From an uncultured Faecalibacterium sp. (GTDB taxonomy: Bacteria > Bacillota > Clostridia > Oscillospirales > Ruminococcaceae), in contig CAKTFS010000040.1 in NCBI GenBank assembly GCA_934561115.1, positions 1-10,427 of the forward strand: a DNA stretch of 10,427 nt, given 5' to 3'. Under the pieces are notes generated by a model that saw only the letters and a program-made list of their open reading frames with translations, was not told the DNA's origin and made no database searches. Made by a program: the position numbers and the translations under genes. Shown piece by piece: positions 1-5,966 of the stretch (the stretch's first letter is position 1; every line of letters starts with the position of its first letter).

Positions 1-203
1 TTCATGGTCAGACCGGCCTCGGCCAGAATCGCCTTCAGGTTGGCAAGGCTCTGGGCGGCCTGCTGCTCCACGGTATCAGCCATGGTGCCGGTGGCGGGGT
101 CTACCGGGATCTGCCCGGACACAAACACCATGTTGCCCAGATCCAGTGCCTGGCTGTAAGGGCCGATGGCGGCAGGTGCGTTGGTGGTAGAAACGACTTT
201 CAT
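1..203 (-). CDS. ridA: RidA family enamine/imine deaminase (5' part, cut by window edge)
   Basis: The first 67 codons of a RidA (YjgF/YER057c/UK114) protein are present; the C-terminal half, including the usual catalytic arginine, lies outside the window. The N-terminus reads STTNAPAAIGPYSQAL (residues 5-20), followed by MVFVSGQIPVDPATG, both hallmarks of the family; Y16 is the conserved tyrosine of the GPYSQ motif. RidA is a small trimeric cytosolic enzyme that hydrolyses 2-aminoacrylate and 2-aminocrotonate, made by PLP-dependent serine/threonine dehydratases, to pyruvate and 2-oxobutyrate. The start is set by AAAGGAG seven bases upstream of the ATG. The next gene upstream on the same strand is ilvA, a producer of exactly these intermediates. 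However, 420 bases with terminator-like hairpins separate them, so co-transcription is doubtful. Family assignment is secure. Confidence 0.93.
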   Translation of the reverse strand, partial: MKVVSTTNAPAAIGPYSQALDLGNMVFVSGQIPVDPATGTMADTVEQQAAQSLANLKAILAEAGLTM

Positions 204-236
204 AGCAGTTCTCCTTTGTTATAAAATCACAATTTA

Positions 237-385
237 GAATGGCCTCCGCTAACGGGTTGCGGCTCCCAGCATCCGCTTCGTGCCTTGGGCGGCACTTGCG
301 TCTTGCTGGCCGCTGCCCCAACAACTCCTCCCTGTTTCCGCCACTGGCGGCGGTCGTCGTCGTTGCTAGCCATAAATAGCGGAAT
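237..385 (+). repeat. Expanded copy (copy 3) of the paired-arm box; possible structured RNA or miniature element
   Basis: The two ends match the short boxes at 566-610 and 2998-3041 read on the other strand. The left end (237-251) has GAATGGCC then TCCGCTA; the right end (368-383) has AGCCAT, three bases, then TAGCGGA. The arms 239-244 and 368-373 can pair, as can 245-251 and 377-383, though not both in one nested fold. About 115 bases lie between, with their own hairpins: 259-271 with 304-313 (GCGG plus CCAGCA against TGCTGG plus CCGC), inner arms 280-284 and 291-295, and CCGCC/GGCGG at 338-350. A terminator-like hairpin starts 15 bases downstream at 401. A weak plus-strand TATAAA at 220-225 would place a start near 232. 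Whether it is transcribed is unknown. Confidence 0.5.
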
Positions 386-400
386 CATTCTTTTTATTTT

Positions 401-440
401 GCGTTTATCGTGCCCTGCGGGGCACGATAAACGCATTTTT
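401..440 (+). terminator. Perfect 15-bp hairpin with UGCG loop and T-run (plus strand)
   Basis: Arms 401-415 and 420-434 pair without a mismatch around the loop TGCG (416-419). On the plus strand the stem is followed by ATTTTT (435-440). The closing C(UGCG)G is a UNCG-type tetraloop only on the plus strand; the minus strand reads CGCA and is followed by A's. Both signs favour plus-strand function, although no protein gene on that strand lies upstream. Confidence 0.6.
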
Positions 441-507
441 CACCGAAGGGGTCGGCACATGAAGCGGCATCTCAATCGCTGCTGTTTCGGCCATGGCCTT
501 TCTCGTG

Positions 508-548
508 AAAAGGCAATCCAGAAAAGCCCGCAGGCTTTTCTGGATTGC
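508..548 (-). terminator. Likely ilvA terminator, 16-bp hairpin with UGCG loop
   Basis: Arms 513-528 and 533-548 are perfectly complementary around a four-base loop (529-532), which reads TGCG on the minus strand, a UNCG tetraloop. The minus-strand sequence after the stem is CTTTTC, a short U-run. It lies about 80 bases past the ilvA stop. Its 20-base core GAAAAGCCCGCAGGCTTTTC (521-540) recurs exactly at 1972-1991. Confidence 0.55.
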
Positions 549-565
549 AAATATAAAAATAAAAT

Positions 566-610
566 TTCCGCTGAATATAGCCAGAGCGAACGTGTCGGCT
601 ATTCCAAATC
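566..610 (-). repeat. 45-base paired-arm box (copy 1) after the ilvA stop
   Basis: This copy shares long blocks with 2998-3041: TTCCGCTGA, GCCAGAGC and ATTCCAAATC (plus strand) occur in both. Its arms are ATAGCC (577-582) and GGCTAT (597-602), where the other copy has ATGGCC and GGCCAT, a compensated A-T to G-C change. The box ends 15 bases from the ilvA stop codon, and the hairpin at 513-548 starts 17 bases further on. Confidence 0.65.
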
Positions 611-625
611 GTCCAATTATCCTTA

Positions 626-1831
626 TTATACTCTCTCGCTGACCAGCTGGAAGCCGGCCTTAGTCAGCTCAGTGCGGATCTGCTCGATCTGGGCGGCATC
701 GCGGGTCTCCAGCGTCAGCTTGAGGAAGCAGCTGGAGATGGGCATATTGGGGTCGGAGCCGTCATGCTGCACCGACACCACGTTGCTGCCGCAGCGGGAC
801 ACCACCTCAGCCACCTTTTTCAGCTGGCCGGGCTTGTCCTCCAACGCAATGGTCAGGTTTGCCTTGCGCCCGCTCATGACAAGGCCACGGGTGATAACGC
901 GGTTCAGGATGTTCACATCAATGTTGCCGCCGGAGATAACGCAGGCCACCTTTTTGCCCTCTACCGGCAGCTTGTGGAACAGCACCGCCGCCACCGGCAC
1001 AGCGCCTGCACCCTCGGCCACCAGCTTCTGGTTCTCCATCAAGGAGAGGATGGCCGCTGCGGTCTCGTCCTCGGTCACGGTTACGATATCGTCCACATAC
1101 TGCTCGCACAGCTGATAGGTCAGCTCGCCCGGGGTCTTGACCTGAATGCCGTCCGCAAAGGTGGAGGCAGCTTTCAGGGTCTGGTACTTGTGCTCGTGCA
1201 GGCTGCGGTACATGCTGGGGGCACCCTCGGCCTGTACGCCGTATACCTTGACCTCCGGGCGCAGGGTCTTGATGGCAAAGGCGATGCCGGAGATCAGTCC
1301 GCCGCCGCCCACCGGCACCACCACAGCGTCCACATCCGGCAGCTGGTCGAGGATCTCCAAGCCGATCGTACCCTGCCCGGCAATGACCTGCTCGTCATCG
1401 TAGGGGTGGATAAAGGTCATGTCGTACTCCTTTTGCAGCTGCACGGCCTTATCGTGGGCTTCATCGTAGGTGCCGGGCACAAGGCAGACCTCCGCGCCCA
1501 GATTTTTGGTGTTCTCCACCTTCATCAGGGGCGCGCCGTCCGGCATACAGACGATGCTGCGGATGCCGCGCCGGGTAGCCGCCAGCGCCACGCCCTGCGC
1601 ATGGTTGCCAGCAGAGCAGGCAATGACGCCCTTGGCGCTTTCCTCCTCAGAAAGCTGGCTGATTTTATAGTAAGCGCCCCGCACCTTAAAGCTGCCGGTG
1701 GCCTGCAGGTTCTCGGTTTTGAGGTACAGCTGGCAGTCCTTGGACAGCTTGGGGGCTTCGATGAGGTCGGTCTTTCTCGCCACGTCCTTCAGCACAAAGG
1801 CAGCGTGGTAGATCTTATCCAGAGTCAGCAT
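626..1831 (-). CDS. ilvA: Threonine ammonia-lyase (threonine dehydratase) with C-terminal ACT domain
   Basis: This PLP enzyme deaminates L-threonine to 2-oxobutyrate and ammonia, the entry step of isoleucine synthesis or of threonine breakdown, and acts in the cytosol. The 401 residues match the short form with one regulatory domain. The PLP lysine is K49 in ATGSFKVRGA; SAGNHAQG is at 73-80; the phosphate-binding loop GGGGL is at 175-179; SGGN follows later. From about residue 325 an ACT domain begins (ANLTIALEDKPGQLKKVAEV), which in relatives binds an amino acid effector. The start is supported by AAGGAAG upstream of the ATG and by a near-consensus promoter. The leader is only about 30 bases, so it cannot hold a T-box or attenuator. 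Whether it serves biosynthesis or catabolism cannot be decided from sequence alone. The gene stands alone, with ridA as the next gene downstream. Confidence 0.95.
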   Translation of the reverse strand: MLTLDKIYHAAFVLKDVARKTDLIEAPKLSKDCQLYLKTENLQATGSFKVRGAYYKISQLSEEESAKGVIACSAGNHAQGVALAATRRGIRSIVCMPDGAPLMKVENTKNLGAEVCLVPGTYDEAHDKAVQLQKEYDMTFIHPYDDEQVIAGQGTIGLEILDQLPDVDAVVVPVGGGGLISGIAFAIKTLRPEVKVYGVQAEGAPSMYRSLHEHKYQTLKAASTFADGIQVKTPGELTYQLCEQYVDDIVTVTEDETAAAILSLMENQKLVAEGAGAVPVAAVLFHKLPVEGKKVACVISGGNIDVNILNRVITRGLVMSGRKANLTIALEDKPGQLKKVAEVVSRCGSNVVSVQHDGSDPNMPISSCFLKLTLETRDAAQIEQIRTELTKAGFQLVSERV

Positions 1832-1867
1832 GACAGATACTTCCTTTATTTTTTCGTGATGCCATCC

Positions 1868-1896
1868 AGTATAAGTTACAGAAATTGTTTTGTCAA
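1868..1896 (-). promoter_or_regulatory. SigA-type promoter of ilvA
   Basis: On the minus strand TTGACA (1896-1891) is followed after exactly 17 bases by TATACT (1873-1868). This puts the start near 1861 and leaves a leader of about 30 bases. A near-palindrome AATGAATTTCATT (1896-1908) abuts the -35 box and could be an operator; that part is a guess. Confidence 0.8.
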
Positions 1897-1958
1897 ATGA
1901 ATTTCATTCACGATAAAAGGCATAAAAAAGAGAAAGGCAAGGGTAAGACCCTCCCGCG

Positions 1959-2004
1959 AAAAAGGGGTTCTGAAAAGCCCGCAGGCTTTTCAGAACCCCT
2001 TTTT
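1959..2004 (-). terminator. 21-bp hairpin terminator after the CPBP gene
   Basis: Arms 1959-1979 and 1984-2004 pair perfectly, and the A/T ends form T-runs on both strands, so it can work in both directions. The loop reads TGCG (UNCG type) on the minus strand, which fits termination of the CPBP transcript ending at 2043. An outer inverted repeat, AAGGGTAA (1939-1946) and TTACCCTT (2017-2024), flanks it. It also isolates ilvA from upstream transcription. Confidence 0.8.
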
Positions 2005-2042
2005 TAGTTTCTATCATTACCCTTCCGCTCCGGAGGCCTACC

Positions 2043-2678
2043 TTATTGCAGCATATAACCGGGCAACAAAAATGTAAAAACAAGAATGGGCGAAAGAATA
2101 TTGACCGCAGCATGGATCACCCAGCCATACAAAATGCTTCCACGGGCTTTTTTTAACGAAAGCCATCCTAAGGCATAGCCTATTCCGCCCGTCAGGGATA
2201 CGATGAGGAACATGGCGAGGAGGTTCTTGTCTGGCAACGCAACGATGTGAACCATGCCAAAAATGAGAGCTTGCAGGGCGTTTCCTATGGTTTCTCCCCA
2301 TTTATTGCACAACCGTTTGCAGAGAAACCCACGAAAGAGAATTTCTTCCGATAAGGAAGTCTGAACGACAGCCCAGATCAAGATGACTGTAAATGTTTCG
2401 ATGCTCCAACCGGTTTGTCGAAATGCGTCCACTGTAAATCCTTGATAATTCAAATTGCCAGATCGATAGAGCCACAGATATGGTAAAAATAGTACCACTA
2501 AAAATCCCACAAAGATACAAAACATGATCTTCAAAGGCGGGGTGGGAGCAGTTTTGAGCCCCAGCCATTTGAAAAAACCGGCGGCCCTTTTCTGTGTCAG
2601 AAGATACCACACAAAAGGAATACTTAGAAAAATCAAAAGCTGTAAAACTGCACTTATGATCTGGTTAAGCAAAATCAT
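2043..2678 (-). CDS. CPBP family intramembrane glutamic-type metalloprotease (CAAX protease/Abi-like)
   Basis: This is a 211-residue polytopic membrane protein. The CPBP signature is complete: the EExxxR motif in SEEILFRGF (E111, E112, R116), a histidine in FGMVH (H144), and the last motif HAAVN (H189, N193). Hydrophobic segments lie at about 5-27, 50-70, 95-110, 131-148, 153-174 and 182-206. Family members include eukaryotic Rce1 and bacterial proteins linked to bacteriocin self-immunity or maturation, and to membrane-protein cleavage; the substrate here is unknown. No bacteriocin or peptide gene is visible beside it. The start is fixed by GGAGG six bases upstream; an ATG five bases earlier is out of frame. 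The GC content is visibly lower than in neighbouring genes (A/T-rich codons), which suggests separate acquisition. It appears monocistronic, between two strong terminators. Confidence 0.88.
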   Translation of the reverse strand: MILLNQIISAVLQLLIFLSIPFVWYLLTQKRAAGFFKWLGLKTAPTPPLKIMFCIFVGFLVVLFLPYLWLYRSGNLNYQGFTVDAFRQTGWSIETFTVILIWAVVQTSLSEEILFRGFLCKRLCNKWGETIGNALQALIFGMVHIVALPDKNLLAMFLIVSLTGGIGYALGWLSLKKARGSILYGWVIHAAVNILSPILVFTFLLPGYMLQ

Positions 2679-2750
2679 ACCATTCCTCCGTCATTGGGCT
2701 TTGTTTCCTCATCCACCCCATCCGGAAAATGCAGCCGGGTGGTCAACGCT

Positions 2751-2779
2751 ATTATACTATAACGTCCATGGAAAGTATA
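2751..2779 (-). promoter_or_regulatory. Possible promoter of the CPBP gene
   Basis: On the minus strand a perfect TATAAT (2756-2751) lies 17 bases after a poor -35 (TATACT, 2779-2774). The -10 is convincing and the -35 is not, so the exact start is uncertain. Confidence 0.35.
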
Positions 2780-2903
2780 CACCGGTTCATGTTCATCTAT
2801 TAAAATATTTTCGCTTATTGGAAGGGTCAACCGTTGATATATGCCACCCTTTCCTGTATACTGTTCCTGTTATAGTTGGTTCATGACAGTTTCAGCTTAC
2901 AAC

Positions 2904-2951
2904 AAAAAATGAGATAGGCAACCCCTTTCGGGGAAGTCTATCTCATTTTTT
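2904..2951 (-). terminator. Terminator of the xpaC-telA-lemA-TPM operon
   Basis: The arms AAATGAGATAG and CTATCTCATTT enclose a second short stem, CCCC/GGGG. On the minus strand the inner loop is GAAA, a GNRA tetraloop, and the stem ends in a run of six T's. On the plus strand the loop is TTTC, also followed by T's. It can act both ways, but the loop points to minus-strand function for the operon that ends at 3047. Confidence 0.8.
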
Positions 2952-2997
2952 TCGTTGGGGCTATTTTGCAACAGCCCCCCAAAATCTCAAATAATTC

Positions 2998-3041
2998 TTC
3001 CGCTGATTATGGCCAGAGCACAGCGGAGGCCATTCCAAATC
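2998..3041 (-). repeat. 44-base paired-arm box (copy 2) after the TPM gene stop
   Basis: It matches copy 1 (566-610) over most of its length and shares 14 bases (GAATGGCCTCCGCT, read on the minus strand) with the left end of the expanded copy at 237-250. Two alternative pairings are possible: TCCGCTG (2999-3005) with CAGCGGA (3021-3027), or ATGGCC (3009-3014) with GGCCAT (3028-3033). The box ends five bases from the TPM stop codon. Confidence 0.65.
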
Positions 3042-3046
3042 ATCTA

Positions 3047-4012
3047 TTACCGCCCACGGCCACCGCCGCCGCCATGGCTGGAACCACCGCCCATGCCACC
3101 GAAGCCGCCGCCAAAGCTGCCGCCGCCGAAACCGCCGCGCCCGGCACCGCCCCCGAAGGAGCCGCCGCCCATGCCACCGAAGCCGCCGCCGCGCGGAGGC
3201 CGGGGGCCACGGGAGCCGCCGTAGTAGCCGCCCGGCGGGGGCGGCGGGTTGTGCGGGCCGCGGGGTCCGCGCCACCGTCTGCGAGGAGGCCGGGGCCCGC
3301 CGAAGCACCACAGCCAGCCGCAGGGGCTGGCAAAAACATAGGCCATCGACCGGATGATGACGATGAGCAGCACAACGCCGACCACAAGGGTCAGGATGTC
3401 GGTCAGGGTACTGCCGCCGCTGCTCTGGCTGCCCTGATAGCCGGGCTGCACGGTACTGCCGTTGCCAGTGCTGCCGGAAAGGCTGACCCCGTAAATGTCC
3501 GCGATGGTGTTTGCCACGTTGCGGGCACAGGTGGTCACTGCGCCGTCATAATCCTTTGCGGCAAACTGATCTTCCATGGTCTGGGCGATGGCGCTGGACT
3601 GCTTTGCCAGCGTGGTGTTGCGGAAGCCATCGCCGTAGGTCAGGTAGTAGTCGCCATCCGCGTACTGCGCCGATTCCATCACCAGCAAAATCAGCACGCC
3701 GTTGTTTTTGGAGGACGAACCGATGCCCCAGGCGTTGAAAGCCTGTGTGGCGTAATCCTCCGTGGAATCATTACCCGTGTATTCTACTGTCAGTACACCG
3801 ATCTGTGCGCCGCTGCAGCTGGATTCCAGCTGGGCGTTCAGCTCGGTGATGGTCTGCACGGTACTGCTGCTCAGCACACCGGCATCGTCCACCACGCACT
3901 GATCCTTGGGCAGGCTGGGCAGCTGGGCGGCAAAGGCCGCCGGGCACAGCACTGCCGCGCTGACCACCACGGCCAGCACCAGTGCGCTGATGCGTTTTGC
4001 AAAGTTTTTCAT
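3047..4012 (-). CDS. TPM domain (YgcG-like) exported, membrane-anchored protein with Gly-rich tail
   Basis: The protein has 321 residues. A signal peptide covers about 1-28 (KR, a long hydrophobic run, then AFA-A). The TPM domain spans about 40-172, beginning VVDDAGVLSSS and including NNGVLILLVM and YLTYGDGF. A membrane helix (about 207-227) is followed by a Pro/Arg/Gly-rich tail (about 235-321) made of GGGFGGMGGGS-like units. TPM proteins take part in photosystem II repair in plants and occur in bacteria mostly beside LemA genes; their bacterial role is unsettled. The tail holds a 26-codon internal duplication. The start ATG overlaps the stop of the lemA-like gene (ATGA), which implies translational coupling. 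It is the last gene of the operon. Confidence 0.88.
   Translation of the reverse strand: MKNFAKRISALVLAVVVSAAVLCPAAFAAQLPSLPKDQCVVDDAGVLSSSTVQTITELNAQLESSCSGAQIGVLTVEYTGNDSTEDYATQAFNAWGIGSSSKNNGVLILLVMESAQYADGDYYLTYGDGFRNTTLAKQSSAIAQTMEDQFAAKDYDGAVTTCARNVANTIADIYGVSLSGSTGNGSTVQPGYQGSQSSGGSTLTDILTLVVGVVLLIVIIRSMAYVFASPCGWLWCFGGPRPPRRRWRGPRGPHNPPPPPGGYYGGSRGPRPPRGGGFGGMGGGSFGGGAGRGGFGGGSFGGGFGGMGGGSSHGGGGGRGR
3087..3190 (-). repeat. Internal 78-base duplication in the TPM tail
   Basis: A 26-base string is identical at 3087-3112 and 3165-3190, 78 bases (26 codons) apart, in frame. Each copy encodes GGGFGGMGG, and the residues around it (GGS, GRG) also recur. This looks like a recent in-frame duplication in a GC-rich low-complexity tail. 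Confidence 0.75.
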
Positions 4013-4770
4013 GCGAAGGGTTCAACCTCCTTCACGCCGGACAAAGTTCCCAGCACACTGGCCGGGAAGCCGCCGACATCCTTCTGATATTCATACACCG
4101 CCGTATTATACTGCAAGGTGCCGATAATGGTAGCTGCGCTGTTGAACTGGCCATACTGCCCCTGCACCGCGCCCATCTTCATGGGGTCGGCGGCCTGCTC
4201 CTGCAATTTTGCATACAGCTGGTCGATGGCGGTGCCCAGTGCCTGGTCGGCCTGATACAGCGCGTGCATCGTGCTGCCCTGATAATAGGGCAGCGAGGTC
4301 AGCGACTGGCTTTTGCCGCCGTTCTGCACCGCCTGCAGACAAGCGGAGAAATCGTTCAGGGCAGTCTGTGCGGCCAGCACCTCGGCGCTGTCTGCGCCAA
4401 GGGTGTTGGAGGCGGTGGTAAGGATATTCGCCGCCGTATTCTCCCGGGTGGTCAGCTCCTCGCTCAGGTTATAGCCGTTGTCGGCGGCTACACCCACGGT
4501 GAACCACTGGCGGGCGGTGTTGTACTTCCCGCGCAGCTTGGCGCTGCCAAAGCCGAAAAAGGCGGCCAGCATCACCACCACGCTCAAAGCCAGCGCCGCC
4601 GCCCGGGTGGAAAGCGCTGCGGGCAGCTTTGCTTCCAGTGCGGCCAGCTTCTGCTGGCGGGGGGGCAGCGTTACAGTCTGCTCCGGCTGGGCTTTTTCGC
4701 GGTAGCTGCCCGCGTCAAAGCCGCCGGGAGCGGTTTGTTTCTTGTTCTGAGAAAAATCAGCGTTTGCCAT
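4009..4770 (-). CDS. LemA family protein, divergent, with long N-terminal extension
   Basis: The protein has 253 residues. About 56 polar residues precede one membrane helix (about 57-75). The remainder is a helical domain that starts near the YN pair (KYNTARQW, about 82) and ends with FPASVLGTLSGVKEVEPF, the pattern seen at the C-terminus of LemA proteins. Typical LemA proteins have a very short N-terminus before the helix, so the extension is unusual. LemA proteins are membrane-anchored helical bundles of unsettled function, often encoded next to TPM genes as here. The gene begins one base after the telA stop (TGAAATG) and overlaps the TPM start by four bases. The family call rests on the C-terminal motif and the TPM neighbour more than on overall similarity. 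Confidence 0.7.
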   Translation of the reverse strand: MANADFSQNKKQTAPGGFDAGSYREKAQPEQTVTLPPRQQKLAALEAKLPAALSTRAAALALSVVVMLAAFFGFGSAKLRGKYNTARQWFTVGVAADNGYNLSEELTTRENTAANILTTASNTLGADSAEVLAAQTALNDFSACLQAVQNGGKSQSLTSLPYYQGSTMHALYQADQALGTAIDQLYAKLQEQAADPMKMGAVQGQYGQFNSAATIIGTLQYNTAVYEYQKDVGGFPASVLGTLSGVKEVEPFA

Positions 4771-4771
4771 T

Positions 4772-5923
4772 TCAGCTCCGGATCTCCATCATTTTGGTTT
4801 TCAGCTCGTCCTCGATGCGGGTCAGCTCCTGCTCGGCGGCAGCACGCTTTGCGCGGCCCTCGCTCTGGATCTTGTTCAGTTCGTCCAGCGTCTCGATTAG
4901 GCTCTTGTTGGTCTGCTGCAGGGTCTCGATATCCACGATGCCGCGCTGGCTCTCCTTGGCGGTCTCGATGGTGCCCAGCTTCAGCGCCTCGGCGTTCTTC
5001 TTCAGCAGGTCGTTGGTCATGTTGGTCACGGCACGCTCGGCCTGCATGGCCTGCTGGCTGTGTGCCAGACCCAGTGCCAGCACCATCTGGTTCTTCCACA
5101 GCGGGATGGTGTTCACGATGGTGGACTGGATCTTTTCTGCCATCATGGTGTTGTTGTTTTGCAGCAGACGGATCTGGGGGCCCATCTGCAGGCTGATGTT
5201 GCGGGTCAGTTCCAGATCGTACAGCTTTTTCTCAAAGCGCTCGCACTGGTCGGCAAGGTCGCGGGCGGCCTGTGCATCCTCCGGCAGACCGGAGGCTTTG
5301 GCCTTGTCCATGGCCTGCTGCAATTCGTTGGCGCGCACATCTGCCAGCTTTTTCTTGCCGGCAAGAATATACATGCTCAGCTCCTTGAAGTAGGCCATGT
5401 TCAGCTCGTACATCTTGTCCAGCATGGCGATGTCCTTGAGCAGCTGCACCTGATGGGCTTCCAGCATGGACTGGATCTTTTCCACGTTGGTCTCGGTCTT
5501 GTCGTACTTGGTCTTGAGGGCGTCCAGCTGGCTGGTCTTTTTCTTGAAGAAGCCCATAATGCCCTTCTGCTGCTCCTCGTTGGCGTCAAAGCTCTTCAGC
5601 TCGCCGATGAGGTCGGTGATCATATCGCCCACCTCGCCCAGATCCTTGGTGGACACCTTGGAGAGGGCTGCTTCGGAGAAATCGCCGATCTTCTTCTGGC
5701 AGGCAGAACCGTACTGCAGCACCTGCTGGCTGTTGGTGATGTCGATCTTCTGGGCAAACTGATCCACCATAGCCTGCTCCTCGGGGCTCAGGGTCACCTG
5801 TGCTTCCGGGGCGGGAGCTGCGACGGGCTTTTCCTCCTGCGGCACAGCGGCGGGGGTGGGGTCCAGCGTCAGGGTGGGCACTGCGGGGGCATCCAGATCA
5901 AAATTCAGGGTATTGTCAGCCAT
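4772..5923 (-). CDS. telA: TelA family protein (toxic anion resistance)
   Basis: The protein has 383 residues and is predicted cytosolic. The first 45 or so residues are Ala/Pro-rich and low in complexity. The TelA domain follows from about 60, with family-typical stretches such as SQLDALKTKYDKTETNVEKI, then LTRNISLQMGPQIRLLQ and NTIPLWKNQMVLALGL. The C-terminus is a long charged coiled coil. The name comes from tellurite resistance loci, but most chromosomal copies have no proven link to tellurite; they are associated with envelope stress and antimicrobial tolerance. The start has AGGAAGGA upstream. It follows xpaC by 43 bases, which include a small ATCCC/GGGAT hairpin (5945-5957). XpaC and TelA are frequent neighbours in Firmicutes (for example xpaC-yaaN in Bacillus subtilis). 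Family assignment is firm; the function is open. Confidence 0.92.
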   Translation of the reverse strand: MADNTLNFDLDAPAVPTLTLDPTPAAVPQEEKPVAAPAPEAQVTLSPEEQAMVDQFAQKIDITNSQQVLQYGSACQKKIGDFSEAALSKVSTKDLGEVGDMITDLIGELKSFDANEEQQKGIMGFFKKKTSQLDALKTKYDKTETNVEKIQSMLEAHQVQLLKDIAMLDKMYELNMAYFKELSMYILAGKKKLADVRANELQQAMDKAKASGLPEDAQAARDLADQCERFEKKLYDLELTRNISLQMGPQIRLLQNNNTMMAEKIQSTIVNTIPLWKNQMVLALGLAHSQQAMQAERAVTNMTNDLLKKNAEALKLGTIETAKESQRGIVDIETLQQTNKSLIETLDELNKIQSEGRAKRAAAEQELTRIEDELKTKMMEIRS

Positions 5924-5966
5924 AAGTGATTCCTTCCTTTCAAAATCCCGAAGGGATATTTCAGAT

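Larger units (their letters stand above)
204..625. other. Gene-free gap between ilvA and ridA, rich in inverted repeats
   Basis: I find no credible protein gene in these 422 bases. From left to right it holds the ridA ribosome binding site; a roughly 150-base structured element (237-385); a perfect 15-bp hairpin followed by T's on the plus strand (401-440); a stretch without clear structure (441-505, containing the palindrome GGCCATGGCC at 489-498); a 16-bp hairpin (513-548); and a 45-base box (566-610) directly after ilvA. A 69-codon minus-strand open frame crosses the structured element, but it lacks a ribosome binding site and is not called. Confidence 0.7.
2679..3046. other. Gap between the CPBP gene and the TPM gene
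   Basis: No protein gene is credible in these 368 bases. The right half is the 3' region of the TPM operon: a 44-base box (2998-3041), a GGGGCT/AGCCCC hairpin with a ten-base loop (2957-2978), and a strong terminator (2904-2951). The left half is AT-rich and holds the CPBP ribosome binding site and probable promoter. I see nothing further between about 2780 and 2900. Confidence 0.65.

Noticed and set aside
227..436. A 69-codon minus-strand frame across the gap before ridA
   Set aside because: There is no ribosome binding site, it starts inside a hairpin, and it spans an element whose conserved ends follow base pairing. It could be a small protein only if other copies keep the frame.
764..1900. 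A 378-codon plus-strand open frame opposite ilvA
   Set aside because: Its translation is a His/Leu/Gly-rich mirror of ilvA with no recognisable domain; ilvA itself is unmistakable.
1832..1900. A T-box, leader peptide or riboswitch in front of ilvA
   Set aside because: The promoter leaves a leader of only about 30 bases, too short for any of these.
2998..3041. An H-type pseudoknot formed by both arm pairs of the box at once
   Set aside because: The arm order would allow it, but no bases are left to cross the seven-pair stem, so the two pairings are better seen as alternatives.
3050..3260. A CRISPR-like or tandem DNA repeat in the GC-rich stretch
   Set aside because: The repeats are in-frame Gly-rich codons of the TPM tail, with no regular spacers.
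2966..5929. Several long plus-strand open frames (at 2966-4087, 3997-5196, 4629-5393 and 5060-5929)
   Set aside because: They lie opposite the xpaC-telA-lemA-TPM operon, have Ala/Arg/Pro- or Leu/His/Gly-rich translations without family features, and arise from high GC and codon bias on the coding strand.
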